Part shown: piece by piece, positions 18,150 to 26,738 of the stretch
How positions within the stretch are numbered: position 1 is the stretch's first letter
Layout: each line of letters begins with the position of its first letter
Assembly: GCA_002389665.1 (NCBI GenBank)
Contig: DGNO01000002.1
Location: 133,624 to 197,623, forward strand
Source: Rhodobiaceae bacterium UBA4490
GTDB taxonomy: Bacteria > Pseudomonadota > Alphaproteobacteria > Parvibaculales > Parvibaculaceae
Reading direction: 5' to 3'
Length of the DNA stretch: 64,000 nucleotides
Notes under the pieces: model-generated
Told to the model about the DNA's origin: nothing
The model's input: only the letters and a program-made list of their open reading frames with translations
Databases searched by the model: none
Made by a program: the position numbers and the translations under genes

Positions 18150-21100
18150 TCAGTTGATGGCCGTCGCCGCCTGCTCGTCCAGGTCCTTGCCGATGGTCGA
18201 GACGAACTCGTCCAGCGTATCGGAATTGGCAAATTCTTTTGCCAGGCGGCGGAATTCCTCGCCCTGCCGCTCGATGGGTTCGGAGAGGATGGCGAACTTG
18301 CCCGCATCGGCGCCCGCGCGCATCTGATCGCCGAATTTCTCGCGCAGCCGCCCGAGCCCGATCGGATCATCGGCCAGCGAATAGGCGATGGCGGCGCGCA
18401 TGATCATGCGGCGCACCTTCTTCGGCACCTCGCGCTCATTGAGCCAGGTATTGCCGAGCGTGGATTCGATCTGCTGGCCCGTCTCTTCCCAGCGCTGAGC
18501 GGCCCAGAGCACATCGGCCTTCATCCACTCCGCCTCCACCGTCTCCATCTCGGAGAGAAGATCGAGCGCATGATCATAGAGATTGAGCTCGGACAGCGCG
18601 CGCGCTTCCAGAAGGCGGCGCTTGTCGGCAAGATTGTCCGGCAGCAACGACTGGCGCGTGGAGCGCAGCGCTTCCAGCGCTTTTTCCGGCTTGCGGTCCA
18701 TCAGCCGCACCAAGGCAAGGCGCGTTGCAACCTGCGCCCGCGCAATGCCGCGCAGCCGGTGATCCACCTGGTGCTGCAGCAATTCGGCGGCCTGATCGAG
18801 CAAGTCCACATCGACGAGCTTGTCCGACAACTGCCGGATCATCGCATCGCCCCGCTGACCGATCGGCGTCAGCTCACGGAAATCGTAATAAAGCGACAAC
18901 GCCTCGATCGGGTCCATTGCATCGGCGCCGCCGCCGAGGAAGAGGTCCGAGAACGTGTCCGTCATCGTCGTGGCGATGCGCCGGGCCTGATCGGTTTCGG
19001 GGAAATTCGTCACCGCCGTCTGCATCACGCGCAGCCCGTCTTCCACCTCGCCCATCGCGACATGCATTTCCCCAAGCCGTTCCATGACGGACAGTTCGAG
19101 GTCATCGCCGCGCCACATGAAGCCGATTGCCTCAAGCTCCTGCATGAAGCCGGCATCGGCAAGCAGTCCCATCTCATGCTTGATCTTGGCTTTGGCAAAC
19201 CGCGCGCGCGCCGCCACGGGGCGCGGCCCGCGTTTTTCCAGCCGCTCCAGTGTTTCCAGCGCTTCATCCGTCTTGCCCGCCGCTTCGAGCATCAAGCCGC
19301 GCACGAGCTGGGCTTCGGCAAGCCAGATATTGTTTTCCGTCTCTTTCGGAATCTCGTTCAGATTATAGGCAACGGAGGCAAGATCGCCCGCCGCAAGCTC
19401 CGCCTCAGCGGCCTTGACGCGGAACATTGCCTGGAAGTCGGGCTCATATTCACTGAACGCCTGGCCCGCCCGGTCGAACTCGTCGCGCGCCTCGCGCATA
19501 TTGCCAAGCTCAGCCTGCGCCGTGCCGCGCCAAAGCGCTGCATGAGGGTCCTGCGCTAGCCCGCGTCCCGACAGATCACCCAGCGCCTCATCAAAGCGGT
19601 GCATCATAATATGGCCCACCCCGCGCAGCGCGAGATAGGCCGGCTCCAGCGCCACATCCGAGCTGAGCTTCTCAGCCAGCCGCAAGACGGCAATCGCTTC
19701 CGCGCCAAGCTGATAGGCGAGAAGGAACCGGGCATAATCGAGCTGGTCCTGCAGATTGTCGGCCGGCGCATTGGCCAGCTTATCGAGATGGAACTGCCGC
19801 CGTTCGGCATAGCTCGCGCCCGGCGCCTCGCGCCAGCGCTTGAAATCCATCTTGCCGGGCTGCGTGGGCGCCTCGATTGAAACCTGGGCGCTCGCATCTT
19901 CTTCCACATCGCCGGAGGAAAGCGTCAACCCTGCCCCGCGCGAGACGATCACCTCGTCCTTGATAGCGCGGACGTAAAGATCATCGGAAAGCGAGACGAA
20001 GGCGAGGCCCTGCGCCGTCGCCAGCGCGGCGAACTCCACGAAATTGCGCGGCGCGACGAGCCCTTGCGGCGGGCCCTCCGCTGTCACGATGGCCAGCACG
20101 TCCTTCACATTCGGATCGCGCACCCAGTGCACCTTGCCGCGCCCGTTGAGATCGAGGCTGACCTTCGCTTCGCCATTGGCGCTCCAGCCCCTGAGCAACG
20201 AGACGGGCCGTACCGGCTCGACGATCGTATCGCCGACCGTGAAGACCCAATTATTGCCCTTCTCGCTTGCCGCCAGCAGAACCCGCTGCGGCGGCTGAAA
20301 CTGCACGATGGTCGCATCGTCCATGGGCACGAGTTCCGCCGGGCCCAGTACCTTGCTCATGTCTGCAGTCAGGGCGGAGAAGTCGAGTTCGCGCTTGGCA
20401 TCGAAGACCAGCCAGACGCGCCCGTCCCGCTGAAAGGCCGCCGCGCCCGTGCGCTCGGCCCATGGGAAGATGAGACGTACGCTCTCGCCCACAAGCTCGG
20501 CCACCACATTGAGCGGGCCTTCGGTATCCGCAGCCACGACCGCGCCGGCTTGAACGGTGACAGGTTCGGGTTTTGCCTCGGCCGCCGCTTCGGCTTTCCC
20601 CTCCGGCGTTTTTGCCGGCGCCGGCTGCGCCTCGGCCTGCTTGGCGGGCGCGGGTTTTGCCGGCTCCCCTTCCGCCTTCGCGGTTTCTTTGGCCTGCGGC
20701 TTTTCAGCTTGAGCCGGAACTTGCTTTTCTGCGGAGGCAGCGGCCACCGGCTTTTCAGATTCCGCCTTGGCTTTCTTCACGCCCGCTTTGCTTTCGGCCT
20801 TCTGCGCTTTTTCCTGCGGCTTGGCAGACACCTCGCTGCCTTTCGGCGGCTCGGGCGCCTTGGCAAGCGGCGCCGCGCCCCGGCCAGGGGCCACGATATC
20901 GATCACGACATTCAGGTCTTCGCGGAAGTCACGCACCGTGACGCCCGGCACCGTATCGAGCGCCACCGTCAGGCGGCCGTTGCTGCTGCCCGCCGACGCC
21001 CCGGTCAGAAAGGCAGGCGGATCGACCCGGAGCCGCGCCAGCGGCAGTTTCGCATCCCGGTCGAAGACCACCGTCACCCGCCCGTCACGCGAGGAGACGT

Positions 21101-21725
21101 TATAGAGCACCGGCTGGCCCCAATCGAAGACAAGCCGGGTAAAAGTCTCATGCTCGCCCACCCGCAAGGTCACGCCGGGGGCAGGCTCGGCAATATTCAG
21201 TTCCGCCTCGCCTTCTTTTTCGGCAACGGCCTGTTTGACGGCGCTGCGTTCGGCTTCCAGCCGCGCCATCACATCCGCGGGCAAGGGCGGCGGCGCGCTG
21301 CGCCAATTGGGCGGCAGCAGATCGATATAGACCTCATTACCCGCCTCATGGGTGTTGATGCGGAAATCGGCTTTCATGGCAAGGCGCATCGTCCGCTTGC
21401 CCGGATCCGTGCGCACCAGCGCCACATAGCGCGGCATATTGGCAGCAAGCTCGCTCAAATCCGCCTCGAACGGGTCCTCGAAACTGATGACCAGCACATT
21501 CGCCGCCGTCAGCGCCTCGAAGCGCGGCGCGCTCTGCACCCGCAAGGGATCGTCATGGCGCGGCCAGGTGAAGACCAGCCGGCCGAACCCGTCTTCTTCA
21601 TCGCCAGTCACGGTAATGGGCGTGGCCGCAGAGGCCTGCGCAACATAGGCGAGCGACAGCGCAAGCACGGCAAAGGCCGCGCGCGCAAAAGCGCCGATCC
21701 GCCCATCTCTGAAGCGCATGCTCAC
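18150..21725 (-). CDS. Large secreted TPR protein of the flagellar cluster
   Basis: A 1191-residue protein with a signal peptide (cleavage near QASAA, about residue 32), so periplasmic or outer-membrane-facing. An N-terminal region of repeated beta modules (about 35-285) resembles AMIN-like domains. A Lys/Ala/Pro/Glu-rich linker (about 285-390) follows, then another beta region, and a long helical TPR-like half (about 640-1190). The GTG at 21725 is preferred: GGAGG lies 7 nt upstream and the start overlaps the previous stop as GTGA. ATG 21719 is the alternative. It is the last gene of an operon with two MotB-like proteins, which suggests a periplasmic motor, stator or peptidoglycan-linked scaffold role. 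Function is inferred only. Confidence 0.8.
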   Translation of the reverse strand: MSMRFRDGRIGAFARAAFAVLALSLAYVAQASAATPITVTGDEEDGFGRLVFTWPRHDDPLRVQSAPRFEALTAANVLVISFEDPFEADLSELAANMPRYVALVRTDPGKRTMRLAMKADFRINTHEAGNEVYIDLLPPNWRSAPPPLPADVMARLEAERSAVKQAVAEKEGEAELNIAEPAPGVTLRVGEHETFTRLVFDWGQPVLYNVSSRDGRVTVVFDRDAKLPLARLRVDPPAFLTGASAGSSNGRLTVALDTVPGVTVRDFREDLNVVIDIVAPGRGAAPLAKAPEPPKGSEVSAKPQEKAQKAESKAGVKKAKAESEKPVAAASAEKQVPAQAEKPQAKETAKAEGEPAKPAPAKQAEAQPAPAKTPEGKAEAAAEAKPEPVTVQAGAVVAADTEGPLNVVAELVGESVRLIFPWAERTGAAAFQRDGRVWLVFDAKRELDFSALTADMSKVLGPAELVPMDDATIVQFQPPQRVLLAASEKGNNWVFTVGDTIVEPVRPVSLLRGWSANGEAKVSLDLNGRGKVHWVRDPNVKDVLAIVTAEGPPQGLVAPRNFVEFAALATAQGLAFVSLSDDLYVRAIKDEVIVSRGAGLTLSSGDVEEDASAQVSIEAPTQPGKMDFKRWREAPGASYAERRQFHLDKLANAPADNLQDQLDYARFLLAYQLGAEAIAVLRLAEKLSSDVALEPAYLALRGVGHIMMHRFDEALGDLSGRGLAQDPHAALWRGTAQAELGNMREARDEFDRAGQAFSEYEPDFQAMFRVKAAEAELAAGDLASVAYNLNEIPKETENNIWLAEAQLVRGLMLEAAGKTDEALETLERLEKRGPRPVAARARFAKAKIKHEMGLLADAGFMQELEAIGFMWRGDDLELSVMERLGEMHVAMGEVEDGLRVMQTAVTNFPETDQARRIATTMTDTFSDLFLGGGADAMDPIEALSLYYDFRELTPIGQRGDAMIRQLSDKLVDVDLLDQAAELLQHQVDHRLRGIARAQVATRLALVRLMDRKPEKALEALRSTRQSLLPDNLADKRRLLEARALSELNLYDHALDLLSEMETVEAEWMKADVLWAAQRWEETGQQIESTLGNTWLNEREVPKKVRRMIMRAAIAYSLADDPIGLGRLREKFGDQMRAGADAGKFAILSEPIERQGEEFRRLAKEFANSDTLDEFVSTIGKDLDEQAATAIN

Positions 21726-22432
21726 CAATTGGCCTCCTTCACGCCCGCTATCACGATGGCAATACCCGAGCCCGCATCGCTCGCCACCTCGGCGGACAAA
21801 TCAATGGTGCCAGTATACCCCCCTTCGCGCAAACGGTCGCGCAGAATGGCCGCCCGGTCGAAAGCAAGCCGCCAATCGCCCGTATCCGTGCCGAAACCGC
21901 CGGTAGGGCCCGCCGGCACCGTGACGCGGATCTGCAGCGGATTGGAAGCATACTGAAGAACGGCTGCCAGCCGGTGCAGAAAATCCTCGCCCTCGATAGT
22001 AAGCGTACGCATCCCGGCGGGGATAAGTCTGTCGGCCCGCGTCAAAAGGACGAGCTGATTGCCGGATGCCTGGGTCACTTGGCGCGCAAGTGCCGTCTGA
22101 TCGCGCGAGGAAGCCACCCCGCCCGTCTCCAGTACCGCGGCAAGATACCCCGTCTCAAGCCGCCCGCGCGCGCCCTTCAGCGGCGCGGCAAGCCCTGCGC
22201 TGCCCTGCTCGACGGTTCCCAAAACCGCACCGCCCGCCGCCGGCTGGCCCCGGAACGCACTGCCAAGGGCCTGCCATGCCGTGCCGCTCGGCGCCGAGGC
22301 TGCGTAGATCAGCACGAAAAAGGTCAGCATCAATCCCATAAGATCGGTGAAGGTGATGAGCCAAAGCGGCGTCTCCGCGCCGCCTGCCTCATGTTCCTGC
22401 CCGCCGAAAAACGCCTGGAGAATGCCCGTCAT
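21722..22432 (-). CDS. MotB-like stator B-subunit homologue (Asp retained)
   Basis: A protein of 236 residues with one N-terminal membrane helix at about 22-45 that carries Asp30 in ITFTDLM, the position of the proton-binding Asp32 of MotB. The periplasmic part ends in a degenerate OmpA/MotB-like domain (about 140-235), in which peptidoglycan-binding residues are not obvious. It overlaps the upstream paralogue by ATGA and the downstream TPR gene by GTGA. No MotA partner is encoded in the window. It may be a stator variant or an accessory subunit. Confidence 0.75.
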   Translation of the reverse strand: MTGILQAFFGGQEHEAGGAETPLWLITFTDLMGLMLTFFVLIYAASAPSGTAWQALGSAFRGQPAAGGAVLGTVEQGSAGLAAPLKGARGRLETGYLAAVLETGGVASSRDQTALARQVTQASGNQLVLLTRADRLIPAGMRTLTIEGEDFLHRLAAVLQYASNPLQIRVTVPAGPTGGFGTDTGDWRLAFDRAAILRDRLREGGYTGTIDLSAEVASDAGSGIAIVIAGVKEANW

Positions 22433-23142
22433 GGACGCCCTCCCTGCCCGCGCGGGCGCTCGGCAAAAAACTCGAACAGCACATCGCGCCCGCTCAAGGC
22501 CGATACATCGGCCACAAGCGCGCCGGAAGCAACGCCGCGGCTTTCCAGCGCCCGCGCAAAGGCCATGGCGCGGCGCTCATCCAGCCGTCCCTGAGGCGCC
22601 GCAGGCACGACAACGCGCAGCCGGTGGCGAAACTCCATCTCGCCGCGCATCAGCATGGCCGCGAATGTGTCGAGAAGCACATCCTGCTCGGGGCGCAGCG
22701 CGCCGACCCCTTTGGCGAAAAACGCATCGGCGGGAAGGCGCAGCCGTAAAAAGCCGCCCTCATCGGAAAGCCCGGCCCCCATACCCGCAGCCCCCAGCCT
22801 GGCGCGCAGATCCTCGGCAAAGGCCGCAGAGACGGGCCTATAAGCCGGCGCGCCCGGCAACGCCTCGCGCACCATGGCGCGGCTCGTCTCCGGCGCGCTT
22901 TGCCCGGCCGTGCCTTTAAACGCCGCCTGCACGCTGCCGATCACCGGCCCGCCCTTGGCGACGTCGGTCGATGCCTGACTGTTGAGAAAGGCGAACATGG
23001 CAAGCAGAAGAAGAAAAACGGAAAGCAGCGTCCACAGCGCGCTGATGGAGCCGTCATTGACCTCCAGCGGCAGATCGCTCAAGGCGTTCCGGGCACTGCC
23101 TTTACGGCGTGCCGGCGCAGAATGCGCTGAGCGCTCGCTCAT
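22429..23142 (-). CDS. MotB-like membrane protein lacking the proton-binding Asp
   Basis: A protein of 237 residues with a single membrane helix at about 35-54, then a periplasmic region ending in an OmpA-like fold (about 120-235). Aligned with its neighbour at the conserved LW, the position of the MotB Asp is a hydrophobic residue; no acidic residue lies inside the helix. It therefore probably does not conduct ions and may pair with the neighbour. It is the first gene of a three-gene operon whose leader holds an exact CtrA box. Confidence 0.7.
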   Translation of the reverse strand: MSERSAHSAPARRKGSARNALSDLPLEVNDGSISALWTLLSVFLLLLAMFAFLNSQASTDVAKGGPVIGSVQAAFKGTAGQSAPETSRAMVREALPGAPAYRPVSAAFAEDLRARLGAAGMGAGLSDEGGFLRLRLPADAFFAKGVGALRPEQDVLLDTFAAMLMRGEMEFRHRLRVVVPAAPQGRLDERRAMAFARALESRGVASGALVADVSALSGRDVLFEFFAERPRGQGGRP

Positions 23143-23262
23143 AACTGGACCCCCCGATACGCCATTCTGGCTTGCTCCGATGCAGGTTCTTGCACGCGCC
23201 GCCTCATGCGGCAGCCCGTCTCCGGAGAGGAAAGCGGACGGAACCAGATTAACGATTGACGG

Positions 23263-23277
23263 TTAAGTGCCCCTTAA
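23263..23277. promoter_or_regulatory. CtrA box upstream of the MotB-like operon
   Basis: TTAA-GTGCCCC-TTAA, exact consensus, 121-135 bp upstream of the first MotB-like ATG. A third TTAA lies at 23249-23252. Confidence 0.7.
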
Positions 23278-23357
23278 GGCGGACCTATGCGAAACGGGAA
23301 ATTCGCAGCATGGAGGCGGGCAAAGAGCGAAGGCGGCTCAAAGCCGCCCGGAAAGCG

Positions 23358-24146
23358 TCAGTTTGCCGCGCGTTTTCCTTCGCCGTCTTCCATTTCCGCT
23401 TCCATCATCGGCGCGGTTTTCTCGAACTGCGCCGCCATTTCCTGCAATTCGGCAGGCAAAGGCTTGGGCAGGGCGATTTCCACGGTCAGCTCCTGCGCCG
23501 TGACCGGGTCCATTTCGGCCATGATCGCGGCCATTTTGCGCTCGTTCATCATGTTGGCGAGCTGCAGAAGCACATCCATGTCGAGGCGTTCGAAGATGCG
23601 GGCGGCATCTTTCGGCTTCATCGCCGAGTACATTTTCACAAGGCCCTCGACACGCATTTTCGTCTCGTCGTCTTTCTTGCCGAGATGCGCGGCGATCTTT
23701 TCTTCCACCGCCTCAAGCTCTTTGAAGCGCTCGCCGACACGCTTTTCCGCCGCGCTGATCAGCCTTTCGCGCATATCGAGCTCGCGGGCGCGCTCTTCCA
23801 GCTCCTTGCGCCGTTCGGAAAGGTTTTTGAGCACCTGCAATTTCGACGGGGTGAATTCGGCAGCCGGGTTCATGACATCGCCCTGGGGCGTCATGACCTG
23901 CATCGCATCTCCTGCCATGCTGTCCTTGGCCATCTCCCCGCCCGTTTCCATGACCCCGCCTTCCATCGCCTCGCCTTCTCCCTTCCCTTCCATGGCTTCT
24001 TTTTCCATGGCGCCGCTTTCTTCGGCATAGGCAAGGGCAAAGCCCGACAGCGCATTCAGACTGTCATCGAGACCCATGACTTTCAGCCCCAACAGCAATG
24101 CGGCGCTGAGCATCAGAACGGGAAGCAAACGCAGGCGGTTGCTCAT
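23358..24146 (-). CDS. motE: MotE-family flagellar motor chaperone-like protein
   Basis: A protein of 262 residues with an N-terminal signal or membrane helix (about 5-25). Next is a low-complexity Met/Glu/Gly stretch (about 42-92), then a coiled coil (about 100-165), then the conserved MotE/MgtE-N-like segment MKPKDAARIFERLDMDVLL with MMNERKMAAIMAEMDP (about 175-215). In Sinorhizobium, MotE is a periplasmic chaperone of the motor protein MotC. The location after fliL-fliM supports a motor role. The partner here is unknown; the large TPR protein is a candidate. Confidence 0.75.
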   Translation of the reverse strand: MSNRLRLLPVLMLSAALLLGLKVMGLDDSLNALSGFALAYAEESGAMEKEAMEGKGEGEAMEGGVMETGGEMAKDSMAGDAMQVMTPQGDVMNPAAEFTPSKLQVLKNLSERRKELEERARELDMRERLISAAEKRVGERFKELEAVEEKIAAHLGKKDDETKMRVEGLVKMYSAMKPKDAARIFERLDMDVLLQLANMMNERKMAAIMAEMDPVTAQELTVEIALPKPLPAELQEMAAQFEKTAPMMEAEMEDGEGKRAAN

Positions 24147-24167
24147 GGCGAGGTTCCTTCAATCCGC

Positions 24168-24677
24168 CTAGCGCGCGCGGCGCAGGGCTTCCAGGAGTTT
24201 GTTCTGCAAAGCGGGAGGCGCGGCGGCATGCTGCGTCTCCTCGCGCGCGGGCGCGGTGCGGTTCACCCGCAAGCTGGCGGGCAACTGGCGCGAATGGGTG
24301 CGGGCAGCGACCTGCGCTTCCAGGCGCTCGGCTAGGTTGTTGCCGCTTTCCACCATCAAAGACAGTTCATCGGCAAGCGCCTTGGCTTTGGAATTGCCGG
24401 CCTCGATTTTGCCGGTCACTTCATCGCCCACTTCCCGGGCGCGCTTGACGCGCTCGTCGAGATGATCGGCCGCGGTGCGCGAGGTGTCGTGAAGCTGGCC
24501 GACGGAGCGCTGCGCCAGATCGGTCGCCTTGTGCAAGGCATCGATCAGCTCGCGCATGCCGTCCTGACCGGAGCGGAGCGCGCGCAATTTGCGGTCCAGC
24601 ACATAGCAGTAACAAATCGTGGCAACCAGGAGGACAGCCAGCAAACCTTCGAGAATAAGTCCTGTGGGAATAGCCAT
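24168..24677 (-). CDS. DUF6468-type flagellar-cluster protein
   Basis: A protein of 169 residues with one N-terminal membrane helix (about 8-28, ILEGLLAVLLVATICYCYVL), followed by a long helical region of coiled-coil character and a Pro/Ala-rich tail ending LLEALRRAR. It matches the pattern of the DUF6468 proteins found after fliM in alphaproteobacteria; the role is not established. The start ATG overlaps the fliM stop by one base (TGATG), so translation is coupled. Confidence 0.7.
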   Translation of the reverse strand: MAIPTGLILEGLLAVLLVATICYCYVLDRKLRALRSGQDGMRELIDALHKATDLAQRSVGQLHDTSRTAADHLDERVKRAREVGDEVTGKIEAGNSKAKALADELSLMVESGNNLAERLEAQVAARTHSRQLPASLRVNRTAPAREETQHAAAPPALQNKLLEALRRAR

Positions 24678-25876
24678 CAGACCGTCGCTCCTTCATTATT
24701 GTTCAAAAGCCGGTTCTTGATCGATTGTTTAATGCCCTGATCAAGACAGACCGCCACGTGATTACCCATGCGCCCCATCCGGCCTGCCATCAGCGGAATG
24801 CCCCCGCAGCGCATGCCGATCTGGTCCTGCGGGCCGTTGTTGAACATCACCGTTTGGCCGACTTCCAGGTTCATCACCTCGCGCAGCATCATCGGCTGCT
24901 CGTCGAGCACCGCGTCGATCTGCACTTTCGTGGACCAAAGCTCGGTCGCAAGGTGACCTTCCCAAATGGAGTCGCGGCCGAATTTTTCCCCCATGAACAT
25001 CTGCAAAAGCAGTTCACGAATGGGCTCGAGCGTCGCGTAAGGCAGCAGCATTTCCAGCCGCCCGCCGCGGTCTTCCATATCGATGCGCAGCTTGACCAGG
25101 ATCGCCGCATTGGCCGGGCGCGCGATGGCCGCAAAACGGGGGTTCGTTTCCATCCGGTCGAGCTCGAAATGCACCGGCGACAGCGGCTCGAACGCGGTCT
25201 TGGCATCGGCCAGCACCACTTCGATCATCCGCTCGACAAGCGAAAGCTCGATGGTCGTGTAAGGCCGGCCTTCGATACGCATGGCCGCCGTGCCGCGCCG
25301 CCCGCCGAGCAGCACATCCACGATGGAATAGATCAGGTTGGAATCGACCGTGAAGAGGCCGTAATTGTCCCATTCCTCCGCCCGGAATACCGAAAGGATC
25401 GCCGGCAGCGGAATGGAGTTCAGATAATCGCCGAAACGGATCGAGGAAATATTGTCGAGGCTGACTTCCACGTTGTCGGACGTGAAATTACGCAGGCTCG
25501 TCGTCATCAGCCGGACCAGCCGGTCGAAGACGATTTCCAGCATCGGCAGGCGTTCATAAGAGACCAGCGCGGAATTGATGATCGCGCGGATACCGCTGCG
25601 CTCGGCCGCATCGTTCTCGTCGATCTCGAAGCCCAGAAGGCTATCGATCTCGTCCTGGTTGAGGACGCGTTCGGCAGCGCCCGCCTTGACCATGGAAGCT
25701 TCGCCCGGATTGGTCGTAGCGGGAGCGGCGGCTTCTTCCGCGCTCTCCCCGTCGTCTTCCTCGGCCATGGCAGCCCACTCGGCGGCCATGGCCTCCTCGT
25801 CGACTTCCTCATCGCCTGCAGCTTCCGCTTCCCAGGCAGCGGCCAGCTCTTCCTGATCCAGATCTTCGTCAGCCAT
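24677..25876 (-). CDS. fliM: Flagellar motor switch protein FliM
   Basis: FliM, 399 residues, the C-ring protein that binds CheY-P and sets rotation sense. The CheY-binding/EIDSLL motif (LNQDEIDSLLGF) is at 72-83 rather than at the extreme N-terminus. About 70 acidic Ala/Glu residues precede it, with two similar short motifs (LAAAWEAEAAGDEE and MAAEWAAMAEEDD). The middle domain (about 95-290) and the C-terminal SpoA domain (about 310-385, with VGQTVMFNN) are normal. It follows fliL by 15 bp. Confidence 0.95.
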   Translation of the reverse strand: MADEDLDQEELAAAWEAEAAGDEEVDEEAMAAEWAAMAEEDDGESAEEAAAPATTNPGEASMVKAGAAERVLNQDEIDSLLGFEIDENDAAERSGIRAIINSALVSYERLPMLEIVFDRLVRLMTTSLRNFTSDNVEVSLDNISSIRFGDYLNSIPLPAILSVFRAEEWDNYGLFTVDSNLIYSIVDVLLGGRRGTAAMRIEGRPYTTIELSLVERMIEVVLADAKTAFEPLSPVHFELDRMETNPRFAAIARPANAAILVKLRIDMEDRGGRLEMLLPYATLEPIRELLLQMFMGEKFGRDSIWEGHLATELWSTKVQIDAVLDEQPMMLREVMNLEVGQTVMFNNGPQDQIGMRCGGIPLMAGRMGRMGNHVAVCLDQGIKQSIKNRLLNNNEGATV

Positions 25877-25891
25877 TTGCCAAATCCACCC

Positions 25892-26413
25892 TTACTGAAC
25901 GATCACTTCGCGGAACAGAACATCGGTCACCTTGACCGGACGCGCGGCAAGATTGACCCGCCGCAAAAGCTCCTGACGCAGCAAATACATGCCGGCCGAG
26001 CCTTGAAAATCTTCCGGGCGCAGCTCGCGCAGATAGACCTGAAACCCGTCCACCACGCGCGGCATCACCATTTCCAGGTGCTCCATGCCGTCTTCGCTGG
26101 CAAGTTCGAGCGAGACGCGCAGCTTCAGATAGCGCGTCGGCCCGCCGCTCGGCGAAGACAGGTTCACCAGAAATTCCGGCAGGTCGTAGAAGATGGGTTC
26201 GCCCTCTTCGATCAGCGAAACTTCCATCTCCCCTTCCGCGCCGGACGCGCTGCTTCCGCCGGAAAAGAAAAATGCATAAGCGCCGTAGCCAAGCCCCCCG
26301 ACGGCCAGCAGCGGCAGAATGATATAAAGAACGAGAAACTTGCCGCTGAGCTTCTTGCGGGAAGACTCCCCCCCGCCTTCGGCAGCATCCGTTTCCATAT
26401 CGATGTCGCTCAT
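25892..26413 (-). CDS. fliL: Flagellar basal-body-associated protein FliL
   Basis: FliL, 173 residues, an inner-membrane protein that rings the stator units. One membrane helix at about 26-47, a Gly/Ser linker, and the periplasmic stomatin-like domain (DLPEFLVNL, then YLKLRVSLEL). It is first in fliL-fliM-DUF6468-motE and divergent from flgF. No convincing sigma-54 element was found on its own strand, although the ftr palindrome at 26578-26592 lies upstream of it too. Confidence 0.93.
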   Translation of the reverse strand: MSDIDMETDAAEGGGESSRKKLSGKFLVLYIILPLLAVGGLGYGAYAFFFSGGSSASGAEGEMEVSLIEEGEPIFYDLPEFLVNLSSPSGGPTRYLKLRVSLELASEDGMEHLEMVMPRVVDGFQVYLRELRPEDFQGSAGMYLLRQELLRRVNLAARPVKVTDVLFREVIVQ

Positions 26414-26577
26414 AATCTGCGTATCCTATGTGCGCTCTTCGGCAATCGCGGCCATCTCATCGGCCTTTATGCACTGCGTTTCAGCCATCCCTGCGGCACG
26501 AGACCCCCTCGCCCTTTTCCCGGCGACCCTGAAACTTTCTGAATTCTGACTGTCTTTGGTTAATGAAGTCTTTTGTT

Positions 26578-26592
26578 CGGCAAATCTTGCCG
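26578..26592. promoter_or_regulatory. FlbD/ftr-type palindrome between fliL and flgF
   Basis: CGGCAA-ATC-TTGCCG is a perfect palindrome and matches the core of the Caulobacter ftr element bound by FlbD. Its first base is 90 bp before the T of the flgF -24 element. Confidence 0.8.
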
Positions 26593-26667
26593 GGTCGAGT
26601 TTTCCGCCCGACGGTCCTTGCCGGGCGCCATTTCAGCCAAGCCATTGATTTTCCTGAAAAATCCATC

Positions 26668-26683
26668 TGGCACGCCCTCTGCA
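26668..26683 (+). promoter_or_regulatory. Sigma-54 promoter of flgF operon
   Basis: TGGCACG-CCCT-CTGCA matches TGGCACG-N4-TTGCW with one mismatch and correct GG/GC spacing. It lies 55 bp before the flgF ATG. The 325-bp fliL-flgF gap holds this and the ftr site; nothing else was recognised. Confidence 0.88.
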
Positions 26684-26738
26684 AATGATCCAGCGAAGCA
26701 GACCGCGGACCTGTCCGCAGAATGCATTGGGTGTGAAA

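Noticed and set aside
20064..21956. 630-codon plus-strand frame opposite the large TPR gene
   Set aside because: Its composition (Arg, His, Gly, Phe runs) mirrors the opposite strand. The minus-strand protein has a signal peptide, ordered domains and operon overlap.
26487..26502. Sigma-54 element for fliL at the distance predicted from the ftr palindrome
   Set aside because: The sequence at that position has no TGG...GC pattern. The only spaced GG/GC pair nearby matches the rest of the consensus poorly.
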